Shown: positions 1 to 16,694, counted from the stretch's first letter. The stretch is 64,000 nt of DNA from Curculioniphilus buchneri (GCF_964275155.1 NZ_OZ193413.1:1054001-1118000), one strand, 5' to 3'. Notes: generated from the sequence alone by a model not told the origin. A program made the numbers and translations.

Positions 1-2082
1 CATCAAAAAACCGTGTTGCTTTCTTATCAATTGGCTACAATTAAGACTGATGTCACACTGGATTTGCCTTATGATTACCTAATAATTAAACAACCTATAA
101 TCAATGTACTAATACAATTTTTTCAACGATATGAATTTAAGCGTTGGTTAAGTGATGTGACTTCAAATACATGGATAAGAAGTACTAGACAATGTGCTGT
201 CAACTCACCATTGATATTAACAACAGATAATTCCATCACCGATGATAGAACGATTACCAGTTCACTACAAACAAAATGTCAAATTATTTATGATTTAGTA
301 ATTTTAAACACTTGGATAAATACACTGCGTCAAGCTGGTCAATTTGTCTTTAATATCCAAACGGATGGATTAAATATCTTAACCACTAATTTAATAGGAT
401 TATCTTTTTCCATCAAATCAGGGATAATTAGTTATCTTCCTTTTAAAAAAAATTTAGATACGTCAAAGTATTTAGATTGTACAGTAGTTTTAGATATGCT
501 GAAACCTATATTAGAAGATTCTAGTATTTTAAAAATTGGTCATAACTGTAAATTTAATCACAGGATATTAAAACGCCATAACATAGAGTTAAAGGGCATT
601 TCGTTTGATATTGTATTAGAATCTTATGTATTAGATAATTTTACACATTCTTACAATATAAGAAATTTAATAAAAAGATATTTGTTACGTAATAAAACCA
701 TGAATTTTAAAGATGAAGATCATATAAAACATCAGAAATGTGCTGTTGATACTCAAATAAGTATGGGAAACTGTATTGCAATCCATATTTCTGAAACTAA
801 CATGACTTTAAAATTACATCAACAGTTGTGGTCTCAAATTGAATACTTTCCGGATCTAAAAAAGGTATTTCAAGAAATAGATATGCCTTTAATACCAGTA
901 TTGTCTCGTATCGAACATGCTGGAGTTTTAATTGATAAAAACATTCTTACTACACATTCTTCAGAATTAACGATCCGTTTAAAAACACTAAAAAATCAAG
1001 CATATCAATTAGCAAACGAATCTTTTAATCTATCTTCGACAAAAGAACTTCAGAAAATTTTATTTGATAAGTACAAGATGCCAATTTTGAAAAAAACTTT
1101 GGGTGGAGTGCCATCAACTGATGAAGAAGTATTAACTAAGCTAGCATCAAGTTATCCATTAGCAAAAATAATTTTAGAATATCGAAGATTATATAAGCTT
1201 AAATTTACTTATGTTGATAAATTGTCTAAAATGATTAATGTGAGATCAAAAAGAATACATACTTCATACCATCAAATTATGACTGCTACTGGACGTCTCT
1301 CTTCATGTAATCCAAATTTGCAAAATATCCCAATACGTGATTCTGAAGGACGACGAATTCGTCAGGCATTTATTGCTCCACCAGGTATGTTGATTATGTC
1401 AGCAGATTACTCACAGATTGAATTACGTATCATGGCCCATTTTTCCCGTGATTTAGGATTATTACATGCTTTTTCTATTGGCAAAGATATTCATTGTGCT
1501 ACTGCTGTAAAAATATTTGGTGTACCATTAGAACAAGTGACATATGAGCAACGTCGTAAGGCTAAAATTATTAATTTTGGATTAATGTATGGTATAAGCA
1601 TCTTTGGTTTAGCACGTCAATTATCAATATCGCACTTGCAGGCAAAAAACTATATAGAGTCATATTTCCAATCTTATCCAGGTGTTCTAAAATATGTGGA
1701 ACATACTAAAAAACTAGCTCGCGATCAAAGCTATGTTTCAACTCTAGATGGTCGTCGATTTTATTTATCCGATATGTATGTAGATCGGAATGGTACACGA
1801 AAAAAAAACGTAGAAAGAGTTGCTATCAATGCTTCAATACAAGGTACTGCTGCCGATATCATTAAACGTGCCATGATTTCAATTGATCACTGGATACAAA
1901 ATGAAGCACCGCCGGTACGAATGATTATGCAAGTCCACGATGAATTAGTATTTGAAGTACAAAATGATGCTATTCAATATATTCAAACCCGGATCAAAGA
2001 ATTGATGGAGGGCTGTTATACTCTAAACGTACCATTACAAGTAATGGTGAATATTGGTAATAGTTGGGCAAAAGTTCATTAG
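1..2082 (+). CDS. polA: DNA polymerase I, 5'-truncated by window edge
   Basis: DNA polymerase I fills gaps and removes RNA primers in replication and repair. The frame is open from base 1 (HQKT before the GTG at 13), so the 5' exonuclease domain lies mostly outside the window. What remains is the end of that domain (LSYQLATIKTDV), the 3'-5' exonuclease-like domain (about 352-850) and the polymerase domain. The polymerase motifs are intact: ATGRLSS, the catalytic Asp of SADYSQIELR, the O-helix region RRKAKIINFGLMYG, and the second catalytic Asp of QVHDELVFEV. The exonuclease domain has lost its metal ligands: the E. coli FDTETD motif reads FNIQTD, Asp424 is Asn, and Asp501 aligns with Glu, with Tyr497 replaced by Ile. 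The enzyme should polymerise but not proofread. Identity is certain from full-length similarity to E. coli PolA. Over 1 kb without a gene follows it. Confidence 0.97.
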   Translation, partial: HQKTVLLSYQLATIKTDVTLDLPYDYLIIKQPIINVLIQFFQRYEFKRWLSDVTSNTWIRSTRQCAVNSPLILTTDNSITDDRTITSSLQTKCQIIYDLVILNTWINTLRQAGQFVFNIQTDGLNILTTNLIGLSFSIKSGIISYLPFKKNLDTSKYLDCTVVLDMLKPILEDSSILKIGHNCKFNHRILKRHNIELKGISFDIVLESYVLDNFTHSYNIRNLIKRYLLRNKTMNFKDEDHIKHQKCAVDTQISMGNCIAIHISETNMTLKLHQQLWSQIEYFPDLKKVFQEIDMPLIPVLSRIEHAGVLIDKNILTTHSSELTIRLKTLKNQAYQLANESFNLSSTKELQKILFDKYKMPILKKTLGGVPSTDEEVLTKLASSYPLAKIILEYRRLYKLKFTYVDKLSKMINVRSKRIHTSYHQIMTATGRLSSCNPNLQNIPIRDSEGRRIRQAFIAPPGMLIMSADYSQIELRIMAHFSRDLGLLHAFSIGKDIHCATAVKIFGVPLEQVTYEQRRKAKIINFGLMYGISIFGLARQLSISHLQAKNYIESYFQSYPGVLKYVEHTKKLARDQSYVSTLDGRRFYLSDMYVDRNGTRKKNVERVAINASIQGTAADIIKRAMISIDHWIQNEAPPVRMIMQVHDELVFEVQNDAIQYIQTRIKELMEGCYTLNVPLQVMVNIGNSWAKVH

Positions 2083-3146
2083 ACGAATGCTAGTTTATGT
2101 AAACATATGTTTGTATATAATTGTATAAAATTTCTATTTTTTTCGAATAAAAAATGATAAACAAAAAGAGTATTTTGTTTGATTATAGGATTGAGTAATA
2201 TTTTATGCGCAATTCAATAATTTTGAATTCTAACTGTTATGTTTTATGTTTAAAATGTATCGAGCTACAGCTAATATTCGTATTTAACATTCGATTTTTT
2301 TGGAACACTGTTGCACCGCATTTTTTATTATTTTAGTCATGTATTCATAAAATTTCACGATTTTCATTTATCTTAGAATATAAAAACTAACCAACTACTG
2401 AAAATCATAATTGTTGGAATCCATCTATTATCAATCTTTTAAAAGATTATATTTCCTGATAATGTTATTATTCAATATATCGATGTGTTATGGAAAACAA
2501 ACATTTTAAACTACGTTATTTTATTCTTTTTAGTCAATATAAAGTAAAATTTATTTATACTCATTAAAGTTATAGATTTTCAATTATGTAACATACTTTT
2601 TTTAATCTATATAAAAAGCAGGATTCATATCTTATGTCATAATTTAAGGGTATTTATAGAAAAATAAGATTTATAGAAGACATAAATTTTATGATTTCAT
2701 ACGAGCAGCCTATTTTCTTTATAAAATTGACATTTTGCGTTAAATTTTTTTTAAAAACCTTTAATCTTTATCTTCGTCAAGATGATTTTTATATGATAGT
2801 CATAATTCTATTATACACTTTTAATAAAAGGTATACTTAATAAAAGGTATACTTTAAGTTAAAACACTCATATTATTTGTTAAGCGAATTAGCTTACCAT
2901 AAGAGACTCCATATTATATTTTCATAATAAGAGAAACATTATTGTTTCACACAATGAATAGTTAATTACAATATTACATATAATATAATTATTTCATTCT
3001 AAGTAATTTTAATAAATTTACTGTAATTCTTTTAAAGGTGCTCAAATATAATGAATATGTATTAAAATTAAAAGTACAGACTTCCAATTCTAGAATAAAT
3101 AAACTATCAGTTAATAAAGTATCTATTAAATAGGACAGTTAAGTTA
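2083..3146. other. Non-coding stretch between polA and glmU
   Basis: This is 1.06 kb of AT-rich DNA with no supported gene. In E. coli polA is followed by the spf RNA and glmU is preceded by the atp operon; I recognise neither here. A 44-codon frame starts at the ATG near 2204 (MRNSIILN...) but has no ribosome site and no recognisable relative. An exact tandem duplication lies at 2821-2852. Confidence 0.6.
2821..2852. repeat. 16-bp exact tandem duplication
   Basis: The unit TTAATAAAAGGTATAC occurs twice with no gap (2821-2836 and 2837-2852) upstream of glmU. It looks like a replication-slippage duplication. Confidence 0.85.
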
Positions 3147-4523
3147 ATGTTAAACAAAAAGCTAAGTGTAGCTGTTCTTGCTGCCGGAAAAGGAACTCGT
3201 ATGTTGTCTGCTTTACCTAAGGTATTACATCCTATTGCGGGCAAAGCAATGTTACAACATGTCATTGATACCGCTAAGCAATTAGATAAAAATTGCATTT
3301 ATTTAGTTCATAGTTATGAAAATAAAAGATTGTATGAACAAGTTTTAAAACAAGACAGCAGTAATCTGTTTTGGGTGCAACAAACAGAGCAATTTGGTAC
3401 TGGTCATGCCATGAAACAGATATTACCATATCTCAATTTTACAGAAAACATTTTAATTTTATATGGTGATGTTCCATTAATTTCGTATTCTACATTAAAA
3501 CGAGTTTTAGCTTCTTATTCAGAAGGTGGTATTGGACTGTTAACTGCACATGTACCTAATCCAGATGGATATGGACGAATTATACGTGAAAACGATATAG
3601 TAATGCGTATTGTGGAGCAAAAAGCTACTAATGAACAGCAGCGAAAAATAGCAGAAATAAATACAGGTATATTAGTAACTAGCAGCGCTGATCTAAAACG
3701 TTGGTTAGAGAAATTGACCGAACGTAATGCACAAGAGGAATGTGATTTAACAGATATCATCGAAATTGCTAGACAAGAAAAAAGTAAAATTAACACGGTC
3801 CAACCAGACCATCTTAGCGAGATTATCGGAGTAAATAATCGACTTCAACTTTCACAGTTAGAGCGAATGTATCAGTGCGAACAAGCAGAACGTTTATTAC
3901 TCGCTGGTATAATGATAGTAGATCCAGAAAGATTTGATCTACGTGGTACATTATGGCATGGAAGTGATGTATCTATTGATACCAATGTGATTTTAGAGGG
4001 TAAAATTATAATTGGTAATCGGGTAATGATTGGCACAGGTTGTTTTCTGAAAAATGTCATCATTGGAGATGATGTGACAATCCAACCTTATACGATCATA
4101 GAAGATGCACGATTAGCAGCACGTAGTGTCATAGGACCGTTTGCTCGTCTGCGTCCAGGTAGTGAATTAGAAGAAGGAGCATATGTGGGAAACTTTGTTG
4201 AGCTTAAAAATACTCGGTTGGGTAAAGGCTCAAAAAGTGGACATCTTAGCTACTTGGGAGATGCAGAAATTGGAGAACAAGTAAATATCGGTGCTGGTAC
4301 AATTACATGTAATTATGATGGTGCTAATAAATATAAGACTGTTATCGGCGATGATGTATTTATTGGATCTGATACCCAGTTAGTAGCGCCAGTAACAGTG
4401 GGAAATAGTGCTACTATTGGTGCCGGCACAACGGTAACCCAAGATGTCTCCAATGGAGAGATGATCATTAGTCGAATACGTCAATTTCCAATTCCCCACT
4501 GGAAACGACCAGTAAAAAAATAA
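3147..4523 (+). CDS. glmU: Bifunctional GlmU: GlcN-1-P acetyltransferase / GlcNAc-1-P uridyltransferase
   Basis: GlmU makes UDP-GlcNAc, the precursor of peptidoglycan and lipid A, by acetylating glucosamine-1-phosphate and then coupling it to UTP. At 458 residues it has nearly the E. coli length of 456. The N-terminal uridyltransferase domain carries LAAGKGTRM with the downstream Lys of LPKVLH, and VEQKAT and EINTGI supply nucleotide and metal contacts. The C-terminal half is a left-handed beta helix of hexapeptide repeats ([11 protein letters not shown]..., [13 protein letters not shown]) and keeps the acetyltransferase His in [12 protein letters not shown]. The ATG at 3147 matches the E. 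coli N-terminus. glmS follows after 158 bp, as in E. coli, but the atp operon normally upstream is absent here. Confidence 0.97.
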   Translation: MLNKKLSVAVLAAGKGTRMLSALPKVLHPIAGKAMLQHVIDTAKQLDKNCIYLVHSYENKRLYEQVLKQDSSNLFWVQQTEQFGTGHAMKQILPYLNFTENILILYGDVPLISYSTLKRVLASYSEGGIGLLTAHVPNPDGYGRIIRENDIVMRIVEQKATNEQQRKIAEINTGILVTSSADLKRWLEKLTERNAQEECDLTDIIEIARQEKSKINTVQPDHLSEIIGVNNRLQLSQLERMYQCEQAERLLLAGIMIVDPERFDLRGTLWHGSDVSIDTNVILEGKIIIGNRVMIGTGCFLKNVIIGDDVTIQPYTIIEDARLAARSVIGPFARLRPGSELEEGAYVGNFVELKNTRLGKGSKSGHLSYLGDAEIGEQVNIGAGTITCNYDGANKYKTVIGDDVFIGSDTQLVAPVTVGNSATIGAGTTVTQDVSNGEMIISRIRQFPIPHWKRPVKK

Positions 4524-4681
4524 AGACACAGTTATAGAAAAAACAGGACTCCCATAAGGAATTTTACCTATTGTTTGGTTGGAAATAATTTTATGAATCA
4601 TAGTATATAATATTTAATCGGTTTAATTATATTTGGACTTAATAATGATATATGTGCTTTTAAATCAGGAAATTTTGTGCA

Positions 4682-6517
4682 ATGTGTGGAATAGTTGGTG
4701 CAGTTACACGACGTACTATTACTGAGATCTTATTGGAAGGATTGTCTCGTCTTGAATACCGAGGTTATGATTCAGCCGGTTTAGCAGTGGTAGATCAACA
4801 CGGTTATTTACAGCGTTTGCGCCGAGTAGGTAAAGTAAGTGTCTTAATTTCGGCTGTTAAACAGCACATGCTGTTGGGAAATATTGGCATGGCTCATACT
4901 CGTTGGGCTACACACGGTAAACCAACAGAAAGAAATGCTCATCCTCATGTTTCTGATCATATCATAGTAGTACACAATGGGATTATTGAAAATCATACAC
5001 TTTTGCGTCAGCAATTACGCGATCGAGGTTATATTTTTTTTAGCGACACTGATACGGAAGTAATTGCACATCTTATACATTGGGAACAACATCAGAAAGG
5101 CGGTACTTTAGTAGAAGCGGTACGACGAGCATCTCATATATTGAATGGTGAATATAGTACGGTGATTATGGATAGCCGTAATCCTAAGTCTTTAATTGCA
5201 GCAATGTTTGGTTGTCCATTAGTGATCGGACGTGGTATCGGTGAGAATTTTATTGCTTCTGATCAGTTAGCTTTTCTTTTTATAACTCGTTGTATCACGT
5301 TTTTAGAACAAGGTGATATTGCTGAACTCACTTCTGATACTATTCAAGTATGGAATAAATCAAGACGAATGATTCAGAGATCAGTCATTCAATCACAAGT
5401 TAAATATGAAGTAATCGATAAAGGTTTATATCGTCATTATATGCAAAAAGAAATTTTTGAGCAACCACAAGCAATTAAAGATACTTTAAAAGGTCGTATA
5501 CATCATGGAAACATTGTATTTTCAGAATTAGATCAACAATCTGCTAGTATTGTATTAAGTCAAGTACAACACATACAGATCATCGCATGTGGTACTTCTT
5601 ACCATGCAGCTATGGTTTCTCGATATTGGTTTGAATCATTGGCTGATATACCTTGTGACGTAGATATAGCTTCCGAATTTCGTTATCGAAAATTTGCCTT
5701 GCGTCCAAATACGTTACTAATCACAGTATCTCAATCCGGTGAAACCGCCGATACTTTAGCAGTCTTACGATTAACAAAAAATTTTGATTTTCTTGGTTCT
5801 TTGACTGTTTGTAATGTTCCTTCTTCCTCATTAGTTAGAGAATCAGACATAGTTCTAATGACTCGAGCTGGTATCGAAATTGGAGTGGCCTCTACTAAAA
5901 CATTTACTACTCAATTAACATTATTATTAATGTTAGTAGCCTATTTTAATAAATTGCGCGCTATAGATAATCAGATAGAATCAAATATCATTGATGCTTT
6001 ACAAATGTTGCCAATGCGGATAGAACAAATTCTATTATTTGGTAAATCTATTAAAATGATTAGTAAAAATTTTAAAAATGTTCATCATGCTATTTTTTTA
6101 GGCAGAGGTGATCTATATCCAATAGCCATGGAAGGAGCGCTAAAGTTAAAAGAAATTTCTTATATCCATGCTGAAGCTTATGCTGCTGGAGAATTGAAAC
6201 ATGGGCCGTTAGCACTAATAGATACTAATATGCCGGTTATTGTAATTGCTCCTAATAATAAATTAATAGAGATATTAAAATCTAATATTGAAGAAATTTG
6301 TACCCGAGGTGCTAAACTTTATATTTTCTCTGAAAAAAACATTAAGTTTACTGTGAAAAAAAATATAAAAATTATTTCTCTACCATACGTAGAACAGATC
6401 ACAGCACCAATTTTTTATACCATACCCATGCAACTACTTGCTTATTATATCGCGTTAGTTAAAGGTACTAATATTGATCAGCCACGTAATTTGGCAAAAT
6501 CGGTCACTGTAGCATAA
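4682..6517 (+). CDS. glmS: Glucosamine-6-phosphate synthase (isomerizing)
   Basis: GlmS converts fructose-6-phosphate and glutamine to glucosamine-6-phosphate, the first committed step of the amino-sugar pathway that GlmU completes. At 611 residues it is close to the E. coli 609. It opens with MCGIVGA, giving the N-terminal nucleophile Cys after Met removal. The glutaminase domain also shows [10 protein letters not shown] and HNGIIENH. The isomerase half holds two SIS domains, with SQSGETADT and [11 protein letters not shown], and the conserved C-terminal tail [13 protein letters not shown] see no glmS ribozyme or obvious small-RNA target in the short upstream gap. Nothing looks damaged. Confidence 0.98.
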   Translation: MCGIVGAVTRRTITEILLEGLSRLEYRGYDSAGLAVVDQHGYLQRLRRVGKVSVLISAVKQHMLLGNIGMAHTRWATHGKPTERNAHPHVSDHIIVVHNGIIENHTLLRQQLRDRGYIFFSDTDTEVIAHLIHWEQHQKGGTLVEAVRRASHILNGEYSTVIMDSRNPKSLIAAMFGCPLVIGRGIGENFIASDQLAFLFITRCITFLEQGDIAELTSDTIQVWNKSRRMIQRSVIQSQVKYEVIDKGLYRHYMQKEIFEQPQAIKDTLKGRIHHGNIVFSELDQQSASIVLSQVQHIQIIACGTSYHAAMVSRYWFESLADIPCDVDIASEFRYRKFALRPNTLLITVSQSGETADTLAVLRLTKNFDFLGSLTVCNVPSSSLVRESDIVLMTRAGIEIGVASTKTFTTQLTLLLMLVAYFNKLRAIDNQIESNIIDALQMLPMRIEQILLFGKSIKMISKNFKNVHHAIFLGRGDLYPIAMEGALKLKEISYIHAEAYAAGELKHGPLALIDTNMPVIVIAPNNKLIEILKSNIEEICTRGAKLYIFSEKNIKFTVKKNIKIISLPYVEQITAPIFYTIPMQLLAYYIALVKGTNIDQPRNLAKSVTVA

Positions 6518-6596
6518 ATCAGATAATAAAAATATTTCATTTACCAATATGCCAATAGTTAAACTGGTATAATATCTGCTAGTGATAGGAGGATAT

Positions 6597-6662
6597 ATGC
6601 TAAGTGATATATTAATATTATTAATATGTGTTTCACAATGTGAAAAGAAGTATTTCATATAA
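6597..6662 (+). CDS. Possible 21-residue peptide with strong ribosome site
   Basis: A short frame (MLSDILILLICVSQCEKKYFI) starts 79 bp after glmS. It is preceded by AGGAGG at 6587-6592, only four bases before the ATG, and by a TATAAT at 6569-6574. Full AGGAGG sites are rare in this AT-rich window, which is the only reason to list it. The peptide would be hydrophobic in its first half. I recognise no family, and it could easily be chance or the relic of a lost gene's start. Confidence 0.2.
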   Translation: MLSDILILLICVSQCEKKYFI

Positions 6663-6798
6663 ATATGAATTCAATTAATCTCATGTGTCTCTAATTATAA
6701 TTAGAGTAATCTATATTATATAAAAAGTATGTCATTACATAGTCTTTATATAAAACAAATAATGAAATATGTTCTTTTTTCTATACATACAAAATATT

Positions 6799-7779
6799 AT
6801 GAGCAATCTCACTAACTGGAAACCTAGTACATCGATAATTAATTTATTCAAACGGGCTAAGATTATAAAAAAGATTCGACTATTCTTTAATAATCGTGGG
6901 TTTCTTGAAGTAGAAACACCAGCCATGAGTCAATCAACTGTAACAGATATTCATCTTACATCTTTTCAAACCTATTTCATAAAACCGGGAGGAATAGATA
7001 CCATTCCACTTTATTTAATAACTAGTCCAGAATATCATATGAAACGATTGTTAGCCGCTGGAAGCGGGCCAATTTTTCAGTTGTGTCGTAGCTTCCGCAA
7101 TACAGAAATGGGTCGCTATCATAATCCTGAGTTTACTATTTTAGAATGGTATCGCCCTGATTATGATATGTTTCATCTCATGGATGAATTGGACGACTTG
7201 TTGCTACAGATTTTAGATTGTGAAAATGCTGAAAGAAATTCCTATCAGGAATTGTTTAGTCGTCATCTAGGAATTAATCCCCTATCTTCAGATACACACT
7301 CACTATATGATGTAGCGATTAGATTAAATGTAATAGAAAAAAAAAATATACAGTATTACGATCATGATACTTTACTGCAATTATTATTTTCAATAGTTGT
7401 AGAGCCGAACATTGGACATGACAAACCAGTGTTTGTTTATCATTTTCCTGCTTCGCAAGCCGAATTAGCTAAACTAAATACTGAAAATCGGCAAGTAGCA
7501 GATCGATTTGAAGTATATTTTAAAGGCGTTGAATTAGCTAATGGTTTTCGTGAATTAACTGATGCAAATGAACAGTATCAACGTTTTATAGAAAATAATC
7601 GTAAACGATCTGAATTGAATCTTATTGAGCAACCTATAGATAAAAATTTATTAATGGCCTTGGAACAAGGAATACCGGAGTGTTCAGGGATAGCTTTAGG
7701 TATTGATAGATTAATAATGTTAGCAGTACATGCTAATCAATTAAGTGAGGTAATAGCCTTTTCACTAGGACGTGCCTAA
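6799..7779 (+). CDS. epmA: EF-P lysine lysyltransferase EpmA (GenX/PoxA)
   Basis: EpmA is a truncated class II lysyl-tRNA synthetase paralogue that attaches (R)-beta-lysine to elongation factor P, helping ribosomes through polyproline stretches. The product is 326 residues, against 325 in E. coli. Class II motif 2 is visible as [20 protein letters not shown] and motif 3 as [12 protein letters not shown]. The tRNA anticodon-binding domain of true LysS is absent, which separates it from lysS. The frame extends ten codons upstream to 6769, but [13 protein letters not shown] at 6799 aligns with the E. coli N-terminus MSETASWQPSASI, so I chose that start. Its partners epmB and efp are not in the window. 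Confidence 0.95.
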   Translation: MSNLTNWKPSTSIINLFKRAKIIKKIRLFFNNRGFLEVETPAMSQSTVTDIHLTSFQTYFIKPGGIDTIPLYLITSPEYHMKRLLAAGSGPIFQLCRSFRNTEMGRYHNPEFTILEWYRPDYDMFHLMDELDDLLLQILDCENAERNSYQELFSRHLGINPLSSDTHSLYDVAIRLNVIEKKNIQYYDHDTLLQLLFSIVVEPNIGHDKPVFVYHFPASQAELAKLNTENRQVADRFEVYFKGVELANGFRELTDANEQYQRFIENNRKRSELNLIEQPIDKNLLMALEQGIPECSGIALGIDRLIMLAVHANQLSEVIAFSLGRA

Positions 7780-8667
7780 TTGACACGTTTTCAAATAAAA
7801 TAAATTAATGATAATAACTAAATTATAATAACTAACTATATGTGATTTTAATATGTATATCAACTAATCCAATAATATATATAGTATGTATTAGGATAGA
7901 TTATTTAGGACAATTCAAAGTAATTCCAAATTTTTTCGCCTGTATTTCATTTTAATCATGTATGCTTTCAACAGTAGAACTGTATCATTATTATGTAAAT
8001 AACATTAAATAATAGCAAACAGCCAATAAAAATTAGCATATAATAACAATATGCATCATTCATTATCAAACAAACAAATAAAAACTATGGAATTCTCTAG
8101 CTCTAAAAAATTTAGTAGAATCTAGCATTAATCTCTAAAAATGTCTAAATTTAATACATGTATTTTTGTTAAATCATATGATTATTTTTATCAATGAAAA
8201 ACTGTAGCATTTTTATTGCTAGATGAGATGATCTTTATGCTGCTACAGAAGCATATTTATTAAAACTAATATGTGGAATATCAGATTCTATTTCGACAGT
8301 AATTACTTCTGGAAAAGTTTTACAAATATAATTTACCTCTAATACGTCATTAATAAAGGTATTTCCACTAACTATTATTCTGTCATACCTTTGTATATAC
8401 CGAGATTTTTAATAATTTTTTTAGATTTTATAACTAGCGATAATGTAGAGAGAATGTAGAGAAAACAACGCTGGACATTGTATCCATTTCATAATATCGT
8501 TTACTTATAGGATATATATTTGTTAACGTAATATTACTGACCTTATTAATGATAATATATTTAATTTTTTTAAAAAACACTGTTCTCACCTATGCTTTTT
8601 TTATTAAAAAATTATTTTATATGATCGATTAGCAATATAAATAATTTAATTTTAAAATAATTAACAA
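7780..8667. other. Non-coding stretch between epmA and the left rRNA operon
   Basis: About 0.9 kb of AT-rich DNA with no intact gene. The only protein-like signal is a short open stretch on the - strand at about 8235-8400, listed separately. Confidence 0.6.
8235..8400 (-). pseudogene. Possible C-terminal relic of an unidentified gene
   Basis: On the - strand about 50 codons stay open and end at a TAA (8235-8237), reading roughly RIIVSGNTFINDVLEVNY followed by CKTFPEVITVEIESD and ending KYASVAA. The composition is protein-like (acidic and valine-rich, with mixed beta-strand pattern), unlike the random poly-Asn/Ile/Lys reading of neighbouring DNA. Upstream the same strand is interrupted by stops. 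I could not assign it to a family, and it may be chance. Confidence 0.25.
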
Positions 8668-8684
8668 TATTTAAAATTAGCTAA

Positions 8685-8715
8685 GTAAAAATAAATCAGT
8701 ATAATTTATTTTTAC
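8685..8715. terminator. Hairpin downstream of left tRNA-Asp
   Basis: A perfect 12-bp stem, ATTTATTTTTAC pairing with GTAAAAATAAAT around a 7-base loop, lies about 40 bp beyond the end of tRNA-Asp. It mirrors the hairpin at 20641-20671. It is AT-only apart from the end pair, so its strength as a terminator is uncertain. Confidence 0.45.
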
Positions 8716-8753
8716 AAATTCTATCAACAAAGAGATATAAAGAAAGAAAATGA

Positions 8754-8827
8754 CGGTGCGGACGGGGTTCGAACCCGCGACCACCGACGTGACAGGCCGG
8801 CATTCTAACCAGCTGAACTACCGCACC
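8754..8827 (-). tRNA. tRNA-Asp(GTC), copy A
   Basis: A 74-nt tRNA reading on the - strand with acceptor GGTGCGG/CCGCACC, T-loop GGTTCGAACCC and anticodon GTC in CTGTCAC, closely similar to E. coli tRNA-Asp. The discriminator is G. The next three bases are TCA, so the CCA end is not encoded and must be added after transcription. It is the last gene of the left rRNA operon, as in E. coli rrnH. Confidence 0.97.
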
Positions 8828-8975
8828 ATTTTTTTAAAAATCTTTTAAGATCTTATCTTGAGATAGAATATTTATTGATTAATATAATCAACCTACTACC
8901 AAATACATAAATTTGAAAAAGTTTTTAAATATTTTATGGCTCTTATCTTAAGTTTTAATCTTTAACTATAATGAG

Positions 8976-9095
8976 TGACCTGGCAGTGTCCTACTCTCAC
9001 ATAGGGAAACCCTACACTACCATCGGCGCTACGATATTTTACTTCTGAGTTCGGAATGGAATCAGGTAGGTCTACCGTGCTATTGCCGCCAGGAA
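8976..9095 (-). rRNA. rrf: 5S ribosomal RNA, copy A
   Basis: The 120-nt gene is identical in layout to E. coli 5S rRNA, with CCTGGCGGCAATAGC at the 5' end, CCGAACTCAGAAGT in loop B/C and ACTGCCAGG at the 3' end. Ends are set by alignment to the E. coli mature RNA and may be off by one or two bases. Confidence 0.96.
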
Positions 9096-9207
9096 AATTT
9101 GTTCATTAAATGTACAATATTAACATGTTATATATTTTTTTAAAATATATGCGAATATTGATTTAATGTTTGATATCAAACATATATAAATATATACATA
9201 CATAATG

Positions 9208-9234
9208 TCAATGTAAATTTAAAATTTACATTGA
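9208..9234. repeat. 13-bp palindrome in 23S-5S spacer, copy A
   Basis: TCAATGTAAATTT and its complement flank a single central base, giving a strong AT hairpin between the 23S and 5S genes. It mirrors 20122-20148. A role in processing the precursor is possible but unproven. Confidence 0.7.
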
Positions 9235-9261
9235 TGTCTTTTAAACAGCTTAAGTGTTGTG

Positions 9262-12177
<2,916 letters not shown>

Positions 12178-12268
12178 ACAACCTTGAGCTGTCTATTATC
12201 GAATAATAGTAAAAACTATAGACTAAAGATTTGATAAAAAATCCTATAAATTTCAATATTTTTCAAAT

Positions 12269-12282
12269 TGTTAAAGAACGAC
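12269..12282 (-). promoter_or_regulatory. boxA antitermination element before 23S, copy A
   Basis: The - strand reads GTCGTTCTTTAACA, followed by ATTTG. This matches the enterobacterial spacer boxA (TGTTCTTTAACAATTTG) that recruits the Nus complex to rRNA transcripts. Confidence 0.75.
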
Positions 12283-12311
12283 ATTATATTTCTTGTATAA
12301 TGTTAATTTGA

Positions 12312-12384
12312 TGGAGCTAAGCGGGATCGAACCGCTAGCCTCCTGCGTGCAAAACAGGTGCTCTCCCAATTGAGCTATAGCCCC
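12312..12384 (-). tRNA. tRNA-Ala(TGC), copy A
   Basis: A 73-nt tRNA in the 16S-23S spacer with acceptor GGGGCTA/TAGCTCC. It keeps the G3-U70 wobble that identifies alanine tRNAs, anticodon TGC in TTTTGCACG, and discriminator A. The three following bases are TCA rather than CCA. Confidence 0.97.
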
Positions 12385-12584
12385 TCTATCATTGCAAAAA
12401 ATTCGATTATTGATTTAAATCATATCAACATAAAAATGAAACTACATTATTATTTATTAACTTATATAAGATAATATACGCAGTAATATTTTTTATTTTA
12501 AAAATGAGAAATAAGATTCAATATATTGAATTTTTCAAAACAACTATTATATGTATAAACAATACCAATAAGATAAAAAGCTTT

Positions 12585-12661
12585 TGGTAGGCCTGAGTGG
12601 ATTTGAACCACCGACCTCACCCTTATCAGGGGTGTGCTCTAACCATCTGAGCTACAAGCCT
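12585..12661 (-). tRNA. tRNA-Ile(GAT), copy A
   Basis: A 77-nt tRNA with acceptor AGGCTTG, anticodon GAT in CTGATAAG and T-arm GGTTCAAATCC. Its 3' CCA is encoded, unlike the Ala and Asp tRNAs of the same operon. Confidence 0.97.
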
Positions 12662-12728
12662 ATAAAGGTTTTTATATATAGTCATATCAAGTAATTTGTG
12701 TGGACACATCATCTCGACATATCTCTAG

Positions 12729-14281
<1,553 letters not shown>

Positions 14282-14424
14282 AAAACAATCTTAATAATAT
14301 ATATTAAAACTAATAATAAGTTTTAATTTTTATCGATATTGTCTCGTTCTGTGTCCACACAGATTACCTGACAGATTTTAAAAGAACATCGGTGCTCGAT
14401 TAAGATTATGAGCACAACCTATAT

Positions 14425-14452
14425 ATAATACATCTTGCTTATTCAGTGTCAA
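14425..14452 (-). promoter_or_regulatory. rRNA operon promoter, copy A
   Basis: On the - strand TTGACA (14447-14452) and TATTAT (14425-14430) are separated by 16 bp, the same elements as in E. coli rrn P2-type promoters. The spacer contains one of the two substitutions that distinguish the arms (C at 14438 on the + strand). It fires away from the central spacer, into the leader of the left 16S gene. Confidence 0.8.
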
Positions 14453-14473
14453 GTTTTTTCATTAATTTCTTTT

Positions 14474-14882
14474 GAAATTAGTGATATATTTTCACTAAAA
14501 TTTAAATCTTTAATTAAAATAATATTTTAATTTAATTAGAAATTTTAATTTCAAAAATAGCATATAGCGTTAATTGCTACTCAATTAACTGAATAAATAA
14601 AATTTAAGTGGATTAAACTAAACTATTGAAAATAAAATTCCTTTTATTATAAAAGTTTATCTTTTAATAAGGCACTCTATGATAGATATTAATTCCATTT
14701 ATTTGATTAAGTAAAATAAGTAAATAATTACAATATATGTTATATGCTCATTTACATTATATAATTGTCATATAGATCTAATATTATTAGATATTTTAAT
14801 CATAAAAACTGTATATTATATAAATTCCATATATAATATCTGTTAATTGTTTAATAATGTTCATAATAAGTTATCTAATTAA
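14474..14882. other. Unique 409-bp spacer between the rRNA inverted repeats
   Basis: This is the only sequence between the two arms that is not duplicated. It is very AT-rich and holds no open frame or RNA gene that I recognise. The divergent rRNA promoters lie just outside it, in the arms. Confidence 0.8.
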
Positions 14883-14903
14883 AAAAGAAATTAATGAAAA
14901 AAC

Positions 14904-14931
14904 TTGACACTGAATAAACAAGATGTATTAT
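14904..14931 (+). promoter_or_regulatory. rRNA operon promoter, copy B
   Basis: TTGACA (14904-14909) and TATTAT (14926-14931) are separated by 16 bp, 144 bp upstream of the 16S gene. A boxA-like TGTTCTTTT at 14968-14976 follows in the leader. The A at 14918 differs from the paired base in copy A. Confidence 0.8.
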
Positions 14932-15074
14932 ATATAGGTTGTGCTCATAATCTTAATCGAGCACCGATGTTCTTTTAAAATCTGTCAGGTAATCTGTGTG
15001 GACACAGAACGAGACAATATCGATAAAAATTAAAACTTATTATTAGTTTTAATATATATTATTAAGATTGTTTT

Positions 15075-16627
<1,553 letters not shown>

Positions 16628-16694
16628 CTAGAGATATGTCGAGATGATGTGTCCACACAAATTACTTGATATGACTATATATAAAAACCTTTAT

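Noticed and set aside
14474..14882. Replication origin in the spacer between the rRNA operons
   Set aside because: It is AT-rich, but I see no cluster of DnaA boxes and no dnaA, mnmG or similar origin-linked genes. Base composition alone is not evidence here.
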